A stretch of DNA of 64,000 nt, taken from the NCBI RefSeq assembly GCF_001571145.1, contig NZ_BCTF01000010.1:1-64000 (forward strand), given 5' to 3'. The stretch is from Hydrogenophaga flava NBRC 102514 (GTDB taxonomy: Bacteria > Pseudomonadota > Gammaproteobacteria > Burkholderiales > Burkholderiaceae_C). Under the pieces are notes generated by a model. The model was given only the letters and a program-made list of their open reading frames with translations. It was not told the DNA's origin and ran no database searches. Shown here in pieces: positions 35,129 to 43,088 of this stretch. A program made the position numbers and the translations under genes. Position 1 is the first letter of the stretch, and each line of letters opens with the position of its first letter.

Positions 35129-36436
35129 TCAGGCCCCGAGCTGATAAGGCTTCATCGCAGCCGTCAGCGGCACCTTCGGGTGGTCGGCGTTGGAGACGAT
35201 CTCCAGCCCGAACTTGTTGGCCCCGCCCTTGCCGCGCAACCACTGCACGCCCACCAGGCCGGTGGTGGCGCAGTTGGGCACCGGGCCGGCCGTGAAGTCG
35301 ACCGGACCCACCGCGGTGTCGGCCTTCAGGCGCGACATGGCCTGCGCCAGCGAGGCGCGGTCCTTCGGGTCGGCGGCGCTGCGCAGCGTGGCGACGGCGG
35401 CGTCGAACAGCGAGGCGGTGGCGCCGATCTGCTGGTTCCAGGCCTTGCCGCTGGCCTTTTCGTAGGCGTCGGCCAGCTGCGTGCTGCTCAGGCCGGTGGC
35501 CGGCGACGAGAAGGGAAAGCTGCGGTGCCAGTAGGCGCCCGCGTGCAGGCCGTGGCCCAGCTGGCCCAGCGCTTCGAGCTCGGCTGCGAACAGACCGGCC
35601 TTGGCCATCTGCACCACCTTGACCTGCTTGGCCAGCCCGCGCTGGGCCGCCTGGCGCCAGAACACCGCGAAGTCGGGCGGGAACGGAAAGGTGTTGAATG
35701 TCTCGACGCCTTCCTTGCGGAACATCGCGATCTGGGCAGAGAAGTCGGTCAGGCCGTTCTGGTAGGGGCCAGCGTCGACCACGGTGAAGCCGGCCTTCTG
35801 CAGCGCGGGAATCAGCAGGCCGCGGATGGCGTTGCCGTCGGCATCGGCGGGCAGCAGCATGCCCACCTTCTTGTTCGTCTCCACCTTGCTCCACTGGTCG
35901 GTGTAGAGCTTGGCGAAGTTGCCCACGCCGAAGCAGAAGTGGTAGGTCCACTTGAAAGGCGAGGGCTCGCCGGGCTTGGCGCCGCGGCCGAAATAGAAGG
36001 CCTCCCAGGGGCTGGTGGTCGAGAGCGCGGGCACGCCAGCCGCCTCGCAGGCGTCGGCCACCGGGTTCACCGTCTCGGGCGTGGAGGTGGACAGCACGAA
36101 GTCCACCTTGTCGCTGTTGATCAGCTCCTTGGCCATGGCGGCGGCGCGCACCGGGTTGCTCTGCGTGTCCTTGGCGATGAACTCGACGGCGTAGCGCTTG
36201 CCGCCGGCCTCGATGCCACCGGCCAGCTGCTTGCGCACCTGCTCGAGCACGAAGCCGTCGCCCTCGCCGAACAGGGCCAGCGGGCCCGAGCGCGGGCTGA
36301 CCACGCCGATGCGCAGGGTGTGGCCCTGGGCGCGGGCGAGCAGAGGGAAGGCACCAAGGCCTGCAGCGGCCAGGCCGGCGGAAAGAACATGGCGGCGCGA
36401 TGCGCCACCCTCGGAACGGGGTGTCTGAACAGTCAT
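35129..36436 (-). CDS. ABC transporter substrate-binding protein with Tat signal
   Basis: A 435-residue periplasmic binding protein of the Leu/Ile/Val type. The start at 36436 has AGGAGA five bases upstream. The N-terminus is a twin-arginine signal (ASRRHVLSAGLAAAGLGAFP, Arg14-Arg15) cleaved near LARA-QG, so it is exported folded. The mature part contains LRIGVVSPRSGPLALFGEGD near residue 40 and VDFVLSTSTPETVNPVADAC near 120. Such proteins in aromatic clusters bind aryl acids. It is the first gene of the transporter part of the operon. Confidence 0.88.
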   Translation of the reverse strand: MTVQTPRSEGGASRRHVLSAGLAAAGLGAFPLLARAQGHTLRIGVVSPRSGPLALFGEGDGFVLEQVRKQLAGGIEAGGKRYAVEFIAKDTQSNPVRAAAMAKELINSDKVDFVLSTSTPETVNPVADACEAAGVPALSTTSPWEAFYFGRGAKPGEPSPFKWTYHFCFGVGNFAKLYTDQWSKVETNKKVGMLLPADADGNAIRGLLIPALQKAGFTVVDAGPYQNGLTDFSAQIAMFRKEGVETFNTFPFPPDFAVFWRQAAQRGLAKQVKVVQMAKAGLFAAELEALGQLGHGLHAGAYWHRSFPFSSPATGLSSTQLADAYEKASGKAWNQQIGATASLFDAAVATLRSAADPKDRASLAQAMSRLKADTAVGPVDFTAGPVPNCATTGLVGVQWLRGKGGANKFGLEIVSNADHPKVPLTAAMKPYQLGA

Positions 36437-36480
36437 GTTTGTCTCCTGCCGGCGCATCGCGGCGCCGGTCCGTGCTGTTG

Positions 36481-36520
36481 AAAAACCGGGGGGTCACCAC
36501 CCGGCGCCCGCCGGGTGGTG
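36481..36520 (-). terminator. Strong hairpin with T-tract between aldehyde dehydrogenase and transporter genes
   Basis: A 12-bp perfect stem (36495-36506 with 36509-36520) is followed on the minus strand by a GC-rich spacer and five T residues (36485-36481). It lies within the 91-base gap after the aldehyde dehydrogenase stop. It may act as a partial terminator or mRNA-processing point that lowers expression of downstream transporter genes. The nine-base spacer before the T-tract argues against full termination. Confidence 0.45.
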
Positions 36521-36527
36521 GTGGGGG

Positions 36528-38003
36528 TCAGAACGGGTACTGCGGCAGGGCGGCCTTGACCGTCCACCACTGCCAGCGCGTGTACTCGTCGATGTCGGCC
36601 GGGCCACCGACCGCGCTGCCGTTGCCACCCAGGCCGGGGCCGCCGAAGGGGTTGGTGCAGTCGTCGTTGACGGTCTGGTCGTTGATGTGGACCATGCCGG
36701 CGTTCAGCCGCTCGCCGATGGCCATGGCGCGGCCCACGTCGCGGCTGATCACCGCGGCGGCCAGCCCGCCCTGGCTGGTGTTGGCCAGGGCCACCGCCTC
36801 GTCGTCCGAGCCGAAGGTCACCAGGTTCACCACCGGGCCGAAGGGCTCCTCGTCGAAGCTGCGCATGCCGGGCTTCACACCCGAGAGCACCGTGGGCTTG
36901 TAGCAAAGGCCCTCGTGCGTGCCGCCGGCTTCCAGCGTGGCGCCCTGCTTGACGGTGTCCTGCACGACGGCGTCGAAGTGCGACAGCTGCTTCTGGTCGA
37001 TCAGCGGGCCCAGGGCGACCTGGCCGCTGGCGCCGTCGCCCACCGGCAGGTGCGTGGCCTTGCCGACCAGGCGGGCCTTCAGACTGTCGGCGATGGACGC
37101 ATGCACCAGCACGCGGTTGCTGGCCATGCAGATCTGGCCCTGGTGGAACCAGGCGCCGAAGGCGGCGGCGCTGGCGGCGGCGTCCAGATCGGCGTCTTCC
37201 AGAACGATCAGGTTGTTGGCGCCGCCGAGCTCCAGCGACACCTTCTTGAGGTGTTTGCCGGCCAGCTCGCCGATGCGCCGCCCCACGCCGGGCGAACCGG
37301 TGAAGGCGATCATGGGCACCTTCGGATCGATCACCAGGGCCTCGCCCGCCTCGGCGTGGCCCGGCAGCACCTGCAGCACGCCGGCCGGCAGACCCGCCTC
37401 CTGGAACACCCGCGCGATGATGAAACCGCCGCTGGCGGGCGTGCGCACATCGGGCTTGAGCACCACCGCGTTGCCCAGCGCCAGGGCGGGCGCCACCGAG
37501 CGCAGGCTCAGGATCAGCGGGAAGTTGAAGGGCGAGATCACACCCACCACGCCGTGCGGCACCCGGCGCGCGATCGACAGGCGGCCCGGTGTGCTGGGCA
37601 GCACCTGGCCCTGCGCCTGCATCGGCAGGGCGGCGGCCAGGCGGCACAGCACCACGGCCTCGCGCACCTCGTGCTGGCCCTTGGGGATGATGCCGCCGGT
37701 TTCGCGGGCAATCATCAGCGCCAGCTCGTCGAAGTGCTGCTCGAACAGCGCGGCGGCCTTGAGCAGGATGGCCGCACGGTCGCGCGGCGGCGTGGCGGCC
37801 CAGGCGGCCTGTGCGGCGTGGGCACGGCCGATGGCGGCGCTCATGTCGGCGCCACTGGCCACGCCGGTGCGCCACAGCGGCTGACCGGTCGCCGGCTCCA
37901 CCACGTCCTGGCTGACGGCCAGGCGCGTGCTCCAGCCGCCGTCGAAGGCGGTGCCGTTCCAGCAGGCCGCGTCGGCCCAGTTGATGTGTTCCGCAACACC
38001 CAT
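36528..38003 (-). CDS. Aryl-aldehyde dehydrogenase (benzaldehyde dehydrogenase-like, XylC type)
   Basis: A 491-residue NAD(P)-dependent aldehyde dehydrogenase. The catalytic Glu is in LELGGANNLIV near residue 267 and the catalytic Cys in GQICMASNR near 301; the cofactor segments ISPFNFPLIL and FTGSPGVGRRIG are present. The C-terminal pattern MVHINDQTVNDDCTNPFGG and the late Trp-rich segment resemble benzaldehyde and salicylaldehyde dehydrogenases (XylC group). AGGAGA precedes the ATG at 38003. It would oxidise the aldehyde made by the CalA-like SDR to the acid. It is the first gene behind the sigma-54 promoter. Confidence 0.87.
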   Translation of the reverse strand: MGVAEHINWADAACWNGTAFDGGWSTRLAVSQDVVEPATGQPLWRTGVASGADMSAAIGRAHAAQAAWAATPPRDRAAILLKAAALFEQHFDELALMIARETGGIIPKGQHEVREAVVLCRLAAALPMQAQGQVLPSTPGRLSIARRVPHGVVGVISPFNFPLILSLRSVAPALALGNAVVLKPDVRTPASGGFIIARVFQEAGLPAGVLQVLPGHAEAGEALVIDPKVPMIAFTGSPGVGRRIGELAGKHLKKVSLELGGANNLIVLEDADLDAAASAAAFGAWFHQGQICMASNRVLVHASIADSLKARLVGKATHLPVGDGASGQVALGPLIDQKQLSHFDAVVQDTVKQGATLEAGGTHEGLCYKPTVLSGVKPGMRSFDEEPFGPVVNLVTFGSDDEAVALANTSQGGLAAAVISRDVGRAMAIGERLNAGMVHINDQTVNDDCTNPFGGPGLGGNGSAVGGPADIDEYTRWQWWTVKAALPQYPF

Positions 38004-38065
38004 GTGATGTCTCCTTTGGTTGAGGGTTGTGTGCCGGGTGCGCCCCGGCTGTGCCCACCGTGCTT

Positions 38066-38082
38066 TGCAACGGGCGTACCAG
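38066..38082 (-). promoter_or_regulatory. Sigma-54 promoter (-24/-12) of the aromatic operon
   Basis: Read on the minus strand, 38082-38066 is CTGGTACGCCCGTTGCA, which fits the sigma-54 consensus YTGGCACG-N4-TTGCW with one difference. The invariant GG and GC dinucleotides are exactly ten bases apart. Transcription would begin near 38055, giving a leader of about 50 bases to the aldehyde dehydrogenase ATG. An XylR/DmpR-type activator gene is divergent. Confidence 0.75.
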
Positions 38083-38213
38083 TCGCCGGCCGCCGCACCG
38101 GTCGCGAACGTCCGCCGGGCCCCTGCACCAGAGGGAGCGCTCCGGACAAACCCTGATCGCTGGAAAGTGCCCTGCGGACCGCGTGACTGCGGGAAAACGT
38201 CACTGCAAAGAAA

Positions 38214-38249
38214 CATTCATGAATGCGAACATTGAATGTCTGCATTCAT
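38214..38249. promoter_or_regulatory. Palindromic upstream activating site for the XylR/DmpR-type regulator
   Basis: 38214-38225 is a perfect 12-base palindrome, CATTCATGAATG. It overlaps a longer inverted repeat, 38219-38249, whose 15-base arms (ATGAATGCGAACATT and its partner) match at 13 positions around one central base. Relative to the sigma-54 start near 38055, it lies at about -160 to -195, the usual place for activator sites of this class. It also covers the first possible ATG of the regulator gene. Confidence 0.55.
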
Positions 38250-40074
38250 TTTTGGTTGTCCCATGCCCGCTCCCCGCATCTCCCTGGCCCAGCTTCACCG
38301 CGCCACCGGCGCCGCCCGGCCGGTGCCGCCCGCCCAGGCGCCGTTCTCCGGCCAGTGGCGCTTCGACCTGCAGCAGGTCGACGGCAGCAGCCACCCGACC
38401 GTGGCCGACCTGAGCGAATGCCTGTTCTTCTCGCCCGGCGACGGCCGCATCTGGCTGCAGGACCAGCGCATGGTGCTGATGCACGCCGAGGCCCTGGGCG
38501 GGCTGCGCCGCGAGCTGATCGAGACCATGGGCCTGGACAAGGCGCGCGGCCTGCTGACCCGCATGGGTTATCTCAGCGGCGCGCGCGATGCCGAGCTGGT
38601 GCGCCGCCAGTGGCCCGACGCCGAACCGCCCGTGGCGGCCGTGGCCGGCACCCGGCTGCACGCGCTGGAGGGCGTGGTGAAGGTGGAGGTGGTGCGCGTG
38701 AGCTACGACGCCGCCACCGGCGACTACCAGGGCGAATTCCTCTGGCACAACTCCAGCGAGGACGACGAGCACATCGCGGTCTACGGCGTCGGCGGCTCGC
38801 CCGCCTGCTGGATGCAGACCGGCTACGCCACGGGCTATGTGAGCACGCTGTTCGGCCGGCTGATCCTGTTCCGCGAGGTGGCCTGCCGCTCCGCCGGCGA
38901 CGCGCAATGCCGGGTGATCGGCAAGTCGGTGGAGCTCTGGGACGACCCGGAGGAAGACCTGCGCCACCTGCAGCTGGGCGAGGACGGGCCGGACGCCGAG
39001 CCGGCGGCGGCGCCGCTGGGGCCGTGGGCCACGCAAGGGGCCACGGGCGGGCAGGACCCGACCCTGGTCGGCGCCTCGTCCGCCTTCAACGCCGCCTTCC
39101 ACATGGTGCGCCGCGTCGCCCCCACCCCCGCCACCGTGCTGTTCACCGGCGAGTCCGGCGTCGGCAAGGAGATGTTCGCGCGCAGCCTGCACCGCAGCAG
39201 CGACCGCGCCGGCCGGCCCTTCATCGCCATCAACTGCGCCGCCATTCCCGAGACCCTGATCGAGTCCGAGCTGTTCGGCGTCGAGCGCGGCGCCTTCACC
39301 GGGGCCGGCACCTCGCGCCCGGGCCGCTTCGAACGCGCCGACGGCGGCACGCTGTTCCTGGACGAGATCGGCACCCTCAGCCTCGTGGCGCAGGGCAAGT
39401 TGCTGCGTGCCCTGCAGGAAGGCGAGATCGAGCGGGTGGGCGGCACCAAGACGCTGCGGGTGGACGTGCGGCTGGTGGCGGCCACCAACGAGAACCTGCG
39501 CGAGGCGGTGCGCCAGGGGCGCTTCCGGGAGGACCTGTTCTACCGGCTCAACGTCTTCCCCATCCACCTGCCGCCGCTGCGCGAGCGGCGCGACGACATC
39601 CCGCTGCTGATGCAGCACTTCCTGCACCACTACCGCGAGCGCTACCAGCGCGACGTACCCGGCTTCAGCCAGCGCGCCGTCAAGGCCCTGTTCAACTACG
39701 GGTTCCCCGGCAACATCCGCGAGCTGCAGAACCTGATCGAGCGCGCGGTGATCATGGTCAACGACGGCGAGCTGATCGACGTGCACCAGCTGTTCCGGGG
39801 TGGCGAAGAGCTGGGTGACGGCGTGCTCTCGCTGCCCGCCGAAGGCGTCGCGGGCGGGCGCCTGGTGGGCACCCCCGAAGGCACCGCCGTGGGGGCCGCG
39901 CAGGTGCCCGGCCAGACCCTGGAAGGCGCCGAACAGCAGTGGATCGCCGCCGCCCTCAAGCGCACCGGCGGCAACGTGGCGGCTGCGGCCCGGCAGCTGG
40001 GCATCACCCGCGCCACCCTGCTCTACCGCGCCCGCCGCCACGGCCTGGCGGTCGGCCGGGACGCCCGGCCCTGA
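38236..40074 (+). CDS. Sigma-54-dependent aromatic-responsive activator (XylR/DmpR type)
   Basis: A protein of up to 612 residues. The N-terminal XylR_N sensor (around [20 protein letters not shown]) is followed by a V4R domain with conserved cysteines in [16 protein letters not shown] linker leads to the AAA+ domain with Walker [22 protein letters not shown] in ERGAFTGAG, Walker [10 protein letters not shown] and [15 protein letters not shown] Fis-type helix-turn-helix ends it ([19 protein letters not shown]). Members bind aromatic effectors directly and then activate sigma-54 polymerase. The ATG at 38236 lies inside a palindrome; ATG 38263 is an equally good start (603 residues). It is divergent from the operon it presumably controls. 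Confidence 0.92.
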   Translation: MSAFIFGCPMPAPRISLAQLHRATGAARPVPPAQAPFSGQWRFDLQQVDGSSHPTVADLSECLFFSPGDGRIWLQDQRMVLMHAEALGGLRRELIETMGLDKARGLLTRMGYLSGARDAELVRRQWPDAEPPVAAVAGTRLHALEGVVKVEVVRVSYDAATGDYQGEFLWHNSSEDDEHIAVYGVGGSPACWMQTGYATGYVSTLFGRLILFREVACRSAGDAQCRVIGKSVELWDDPEEDLRHLQLGEDGPDAEPAAAPLGPWATQGATGGQDPTLVGASSAFNAAFHMVRRVAPTPATVLFTGESGVGKEMFARSLHRSSDRAGRPFIAINCAAIPETLIESELFGVERGAFTGAGTSRPGRFERADGGTLFLDEIGTLSLVAQGKLLRALQEGEIERVGGTKTLRVDVRLVAATNENLREAVRQGRFREDLFYRLNVFPIHLPPLRERRDDIPLLMQHFLHHYRERYQRDVPGFSQRAVKALFNYGFPGNIRELQNLIERAVIMVNDGELIDVHQLFRGGEELGDGVLSLPAEGVAGGRLVGTPEGTAVGAAQVPGQTLEGAEQQWIAAALKRTGGNVAAAARQLGITRATLLYRARRHGLAVGRDARP

Positions 40075-40106
40075 ATGTGGCGATCACCACCCGCTGCCAG
40101 AATGAA

Positions 40107-40130
40107 AAAGGGCCCCTCGCGGGGCCCTTT
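40107..40130. terminator. Bidirectional intrinsic terminator
   Basis: A 10-bp perfect stem AAAGGGCCCC / GGGGCCCTTT (40107-40116 and 40121-40130) with a TCGC loop has A residues on the left and T residues on the right. It therefore works in both directions between the convergent activator gene (ends 40074) and beta-barrel gene (ends 40171). Confidence 0.85.
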
Positions 40131-40170
40131 CTGCTGTGCGGGCGGAGGCTTCAGGCCACCAGCGCCGGCA

Positions 40171-41220
40171 TCACTTGAAGTTGTACTGGACGCCAACGCC
40201 CAGGTACATCAGCTCTTTCCACGAACGGGCTTCGTCCGAGCTCTTCTTCAGGAAGACGTCGAAGTCGCTGCGCAGCGACAGGTTCTTGGTGAACGCGTGG
40301 GTCAGACCCAGGCCCAGGGTCGGGCGGGTCTGCGTGCCTTCGACGGCGTCGCTGTGCTTCACGCGGGCGACGCCGGCCTTGCCGAACAGGCGGGTGGCTT
40401 CACCCAGGTCGGTGCCGGCGGTGCCGCGCAGGCCCAGGGCGCTGACCTTGGACTCCAGGCCGTTCTCGAAGTTGTGGCCGCTGCCGAACTGGGCAAAGGC
40501 TTCCGCACCCCAGAGCTTGTTGAACTGGTAGCCGGCGCCCAGTTGCAGGGCGGGCTTGGTGTCGTGGTCGTTGTGCTGGGCGATGCCGTCGATCGGGCCG
40601 TTGCCGATCAGGTCGCGCTGGGCGCCGACGGTGCCGAACACGTACGGGAAGGCCACGACTTCAGCGGCCTTGGGCACCGGCGCCGGGGCGACCGGAGCGG
40701 GCGCAGGCGCGGCCGCCACTGGGGCGGGCGCGGGAACCACGGCGGGCACCGGGGCCGGAGCGGCCACCGGGGTCGGGCGCGGCAGCAGGTCGGAGAAGTG
40801 GTTGTCGCACTGGCGCATGGTCACGCGCACGATCTTGCCGCTGGCGTCCTTGTAGGCGTTGACTTCCATGTTCGGGCTGAACGGGATCCACTTGCCCTGC
40901 AGGGCCTTGCTCACGCCGCCGCGGCCGCGGGCCGTGGCCACGCCCTTGTCGCAGGCGCCCTTGGCGTAGGTGGGGCTCAGGTCCTTGAGCAGCATCGGCG
41001 ACACCGAGGCTTCACCGGCGCGCAGCTTGGGCTTCTGCTTGGTCTGGGGCTTGTAGAACTTGGCCGCGCCGCTCTGGATGGCGGCGTCGCAGGCCTCGGG
41101 CGTGGCGTAGCCCGTGTTGCCGTCGCGGTCGGTGGTCATGCCGGCGGTCTGGGCGGCGGCGACGGAAGAGACGGTGAACAGAGCGGCGGCCAGGGCCACC
41201 CGATGAAGAGCGAAAGACAT
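40171..41220 (-). CDS. Outer-membrane beta-barrel protein with Pro/Ala-rich linker
   Basis: A 349-residue protein with a signal peptide ([17 protein letters not shown]). Residues 25-145 form a soluble N-terminal region with three Cys (EACDAA, GACDKG, RQCDNH). Residues about 148-188 are a PAPAPV-type linker. The C-terminal ~160 residues are an OmpA-like eight-strand barrel ([35 protein letters not shown]). The last residues are QYNFK, so the terminal aromatic is penultimate. The function is unknown. A hairpin and -10 element lie upstream, suggesting leader-mediated control. Confidence 0.75.
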   Translation of the reverse strand: MSFALHRVALAAALFTVSSVAAAQTAGMTTDRDGNTGYATPEACDAAIQSGAAKFYKPQTKQKPKLRAGEASVSPMLLKDLSPTYAKGACDKGVATARGRGGVSKALQGKWIPFSPNMEVNAYKDASGKIVRVTMRQCDNHFSDLLPRPTPVAAPAPVPAVVPAPAPVAAAPAPAPVAPAPVPKAAEVVAFPYVFGTVGAQRDLIGNGPIDGIAQHNDHDTKPALQLGAGYQFNKLWGAEAFAQFGSGHNFENGLESKVSALGLRGTAGTDLGEATRLFGKAGVARVKHSDAVEGTQTRPTLGLGLTHAFTKNLSLRSDFDVFLKKSSDEARSWKELMYLGVGVQYNFK

Positions 41221-41291
41221 CAAGAAGACTCCAAATAAAATCGTGGATCGCCCGCAACGACCGAATCGCGGGCCGCAACAGATGAAGAGGG

Positions 41292-41338
41292 AAAAACATG
41301 CGGTGGCCTGCGAGCCACCGACATCGGCCGGGATTCTA
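41292..41338 (-). promoter_or_regulatory. Leader with terminator-like hairpin before the beta-barrel gene
   Basis: On the minus strand TAGAAT (41338-41333) is a plausible -10. Just downstream, CGGTGGC (41320-41314) pairs with GCCACCG (41307-41301), followed by CATG and five T residues (41296-41292). This resembles an attenuator within a leader of about 105 bases. No alternative antiterminator structure was identified. Confidence 0.4.
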
Positions 41339-41473
41339 CCTATTGACCCGTGCCGGCCACGAGGGCGTCGCCGTTCTGCCACAGCCGACGCCCGACCTGT
41401 GCACTTCCGCTCGCCGCGGCGTTTTCCCGTCGCGTCTGGCGCAACGTCCCCCCTCCGAACCGAGGCCCGACCC

Positions 41474-42400
41474 ATGACCCCAGAAAAACTCGCCTTCGAA
41501 AACCAGAAACTCGAAAAGCGCCTGTGCCGCGAAGTCGGCCGCGCCATCGTGGACTACAACATGATCGGGGAAGGCGACCGCGTGATGGTCTGCCTCTCGG
41601 GCGGCAAGGACAGCTACGGCCTGCTCGACATCCTCATGAAGCTGCAGAAGCGCGCGCCGGTGAACTTCGAGCTGATCGCGGTCAACCTCGACCAGAAGCA
41701 ACCGGGCTTTCCGGCCCACATCCTGCCCGAATACCTGTCCAAACTCGGTATCAAGTTTCACATCGAGACACAAGATACCTATTCGATCGTCAAGGAAAAG
41801 ATCGAACCAGGCAAAACCATGTGCAGCCTGTGCAGCCGGCTGCGCCGAGGCATCCTCTACCGCGTGGCGAAGGAGCTGGGCGCGACCAAGATCGCGCTGG
41901 GCCACCACCGCGACGACATGCTGCAGACCCTGTTCCTGAACATGTTCTTCGGCGGCAAGCTCAAGGGCATGCCGGCCAAGCTGGTCAGCGACAACGGCGA
42001 GTTCATGGTGATCCGCCCGCTGGCCTACGTGCCCGAGAAGGACATGATCCGCTGGGCCGAACACCGGCAATTCCCCATCATTCCCTGCACGCTCTGCGGC
42101 AGCCAGGAGAACCTGCAGCGCAAGCAGGTGGGCAACCTGCTGCGCGACTGGGACAAGCAGTTCCCCGGCCGGCTGGAGAACATGCTGCACGCCCTGCAGA
42201 ACGTGGTGCCCAGCCACCTGATGGACCGCTCGCTCTACCCCTTCCAGACCCTGAAGACCACCGGCGCGCCGGTGGCAGACGGCGACCTGGCGTTCGACGA
42301 GGAGCCGCTGGTGGCGCCCGCGGCCGCCGCCGAAGCGGACGCCGAGGAAGTGAACGTCCGGCCCCGTGCGACGGTCATACCGATTGCCGCCACCACCTGA
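41474..42400 (+). CDS. ttcA: tRNA 2-thiocytidine biosynthesis protein TtcA
   Basis: A 308-residue tRNA-thiolating enzyme that makes 2-thiocytidine at position 32, using ATP and a labile Fe-S cluster. The PP-loop SGGKDS is at residues 40-45. The cluster cysteines are in [11 protein letters not shown] near 116 and CTLCGSQE near 206, and the [19 protein letters not shown] region is typical. The ~40-residue Ala/Glu-rich tail is extra. The 253 bases upstream hold the leader of the divergent beta-barrel gene. Confidence 0.95.
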   Translation: MTPEKLAFENQKLEKRLCREVGRAIVDYNMIGEGDRVMVCLSGGKDSYGLLDILMKLQKRAPVNFELIAVNLDQKQPGFPAHILPEYLSKLGIKFHIETQDTYSIVKEKIEPGKTMCSLCSRLRRGILYRVAKELGATKIALGHHRDDMLQTLFLNMFFGGKLKGMPAKLVSDNGEFMVIRPLAYVPEKDMIRWAEHRQFPIIPCTLCGSQENLQRKQVGNLLRDWDKQFPGRLENMLHALQNVVPSHLMDRSLYPFQTLKTTGAPVADGDLAFDEEPLVAPAAAAEADAEEVNVRPRATVIPIAATT

Positions 42401-42440
42401 CCTGGGTGCCGAGCCAGGCGCCCAACCCGCCGGAGGAACC

Positions 42441-43073
42441 ATGACCCGCCTCGCCCTTGTCCTGCTGACCACCCTCGCCCTGGCCGGCTGCGCCGGCACC
42501 TACCGCGTGGACAACGCCGTGCAGAGCTACGCGCACTGGTCGGCCGACATCCCCACCGGGCAGGCCACGGCGGCCGTGCCCCAGGCGCCGCAAACCTACC
42601 GCTTCGAGCGCCTGCCCTCGCAGAAAGAGGGTGGGTCCGCCGAGGACCAGAACCGGCTGGAAGCCTGGACCCGGACCGTGCTGGAAACGCACGGCTGGAC
42701 CGTCGCCGAGGCACCCGCCGCGGCCCCCTGGCGGGTGCAGGTCACGGCCACCACCCTTCGCAACGCCCGCAGCCCCTGGGACGACCCGTGGGCCGGCTGG
42801 CGCTTCCGGGGACAGGTCGTGGCTGGCAATGGCTATTTCTACTGGTCTCCGATGTTCGTCGTGCCGATGGACATGCCCTGGTACGAGCGAAAGGTGGCCG
42901 TGGTGATCCGGGATGCGGCGTCGGGCCGTGTGGTCTACGAAACCCAGGCCAGCCACGAAGGCCGCTGGAACAGCACGCCCGCGCTCTGGCAGGCCATGCT
43001 GCAAGCGGCGCTGAACGGGTTCCCGGTGCCGCCGTCCGGCCCCCGGCAGGTCGACGTCGACCTGCCGCGCTGA
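42441..43073 (+). CDS. DUF4136-like lipoprotein
   Basis: A 210-residue lipoprotein. The signal peptide ends in the lipobox LALAGC (Cys17), so it is anchored in the cell envelope. The mature part has alternating strands (TYRFERLPSQ, RVQVTATTLRNA, RKVAVVIRDAASGRVVYETQA) resembling DUF4136 proteins. AGGAGG-type sequence lies directly upstream of the ATG. It is 40 bases after ttcA and could be cotranscribed. The function is unknown. Confidence 0.75.
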   Translation: MTRLALVLLTTLALAGCAGTYRVDNAVQSYAHWSADIPTGQATAAVPQAPQTYRFERLPSQKEGGSAEDQNRLEAWTRTVLETHGWTVAEAPAAAPWRVQVTATTLRNARSPWDDPWAGWRFRGQVVAGNGYFYWSPMFVVPMDMPWYERKVAVVIRDAASGRVVYETQASHEGRWNSTPALWQAMLQAALNGFPVPPSGPRQVDVDLPR

Positions 43074-43088
43074 GCCCGGCCGGCACCG

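Noticed and set aside
38219-38260. ATG at 38219 as the start of the XylR/DmpR-type regulator.
   Set aside because: It is in a different frame from the regulator; 38236 and 38263 are the in-frame choices.
40660-40790. Possible tandem DNA repeat in the beta-barrel gene.
   Set aside because: The periodicity comes from the PAPAPV protein linker and the codons vary; it is not an exact DNA repeat.
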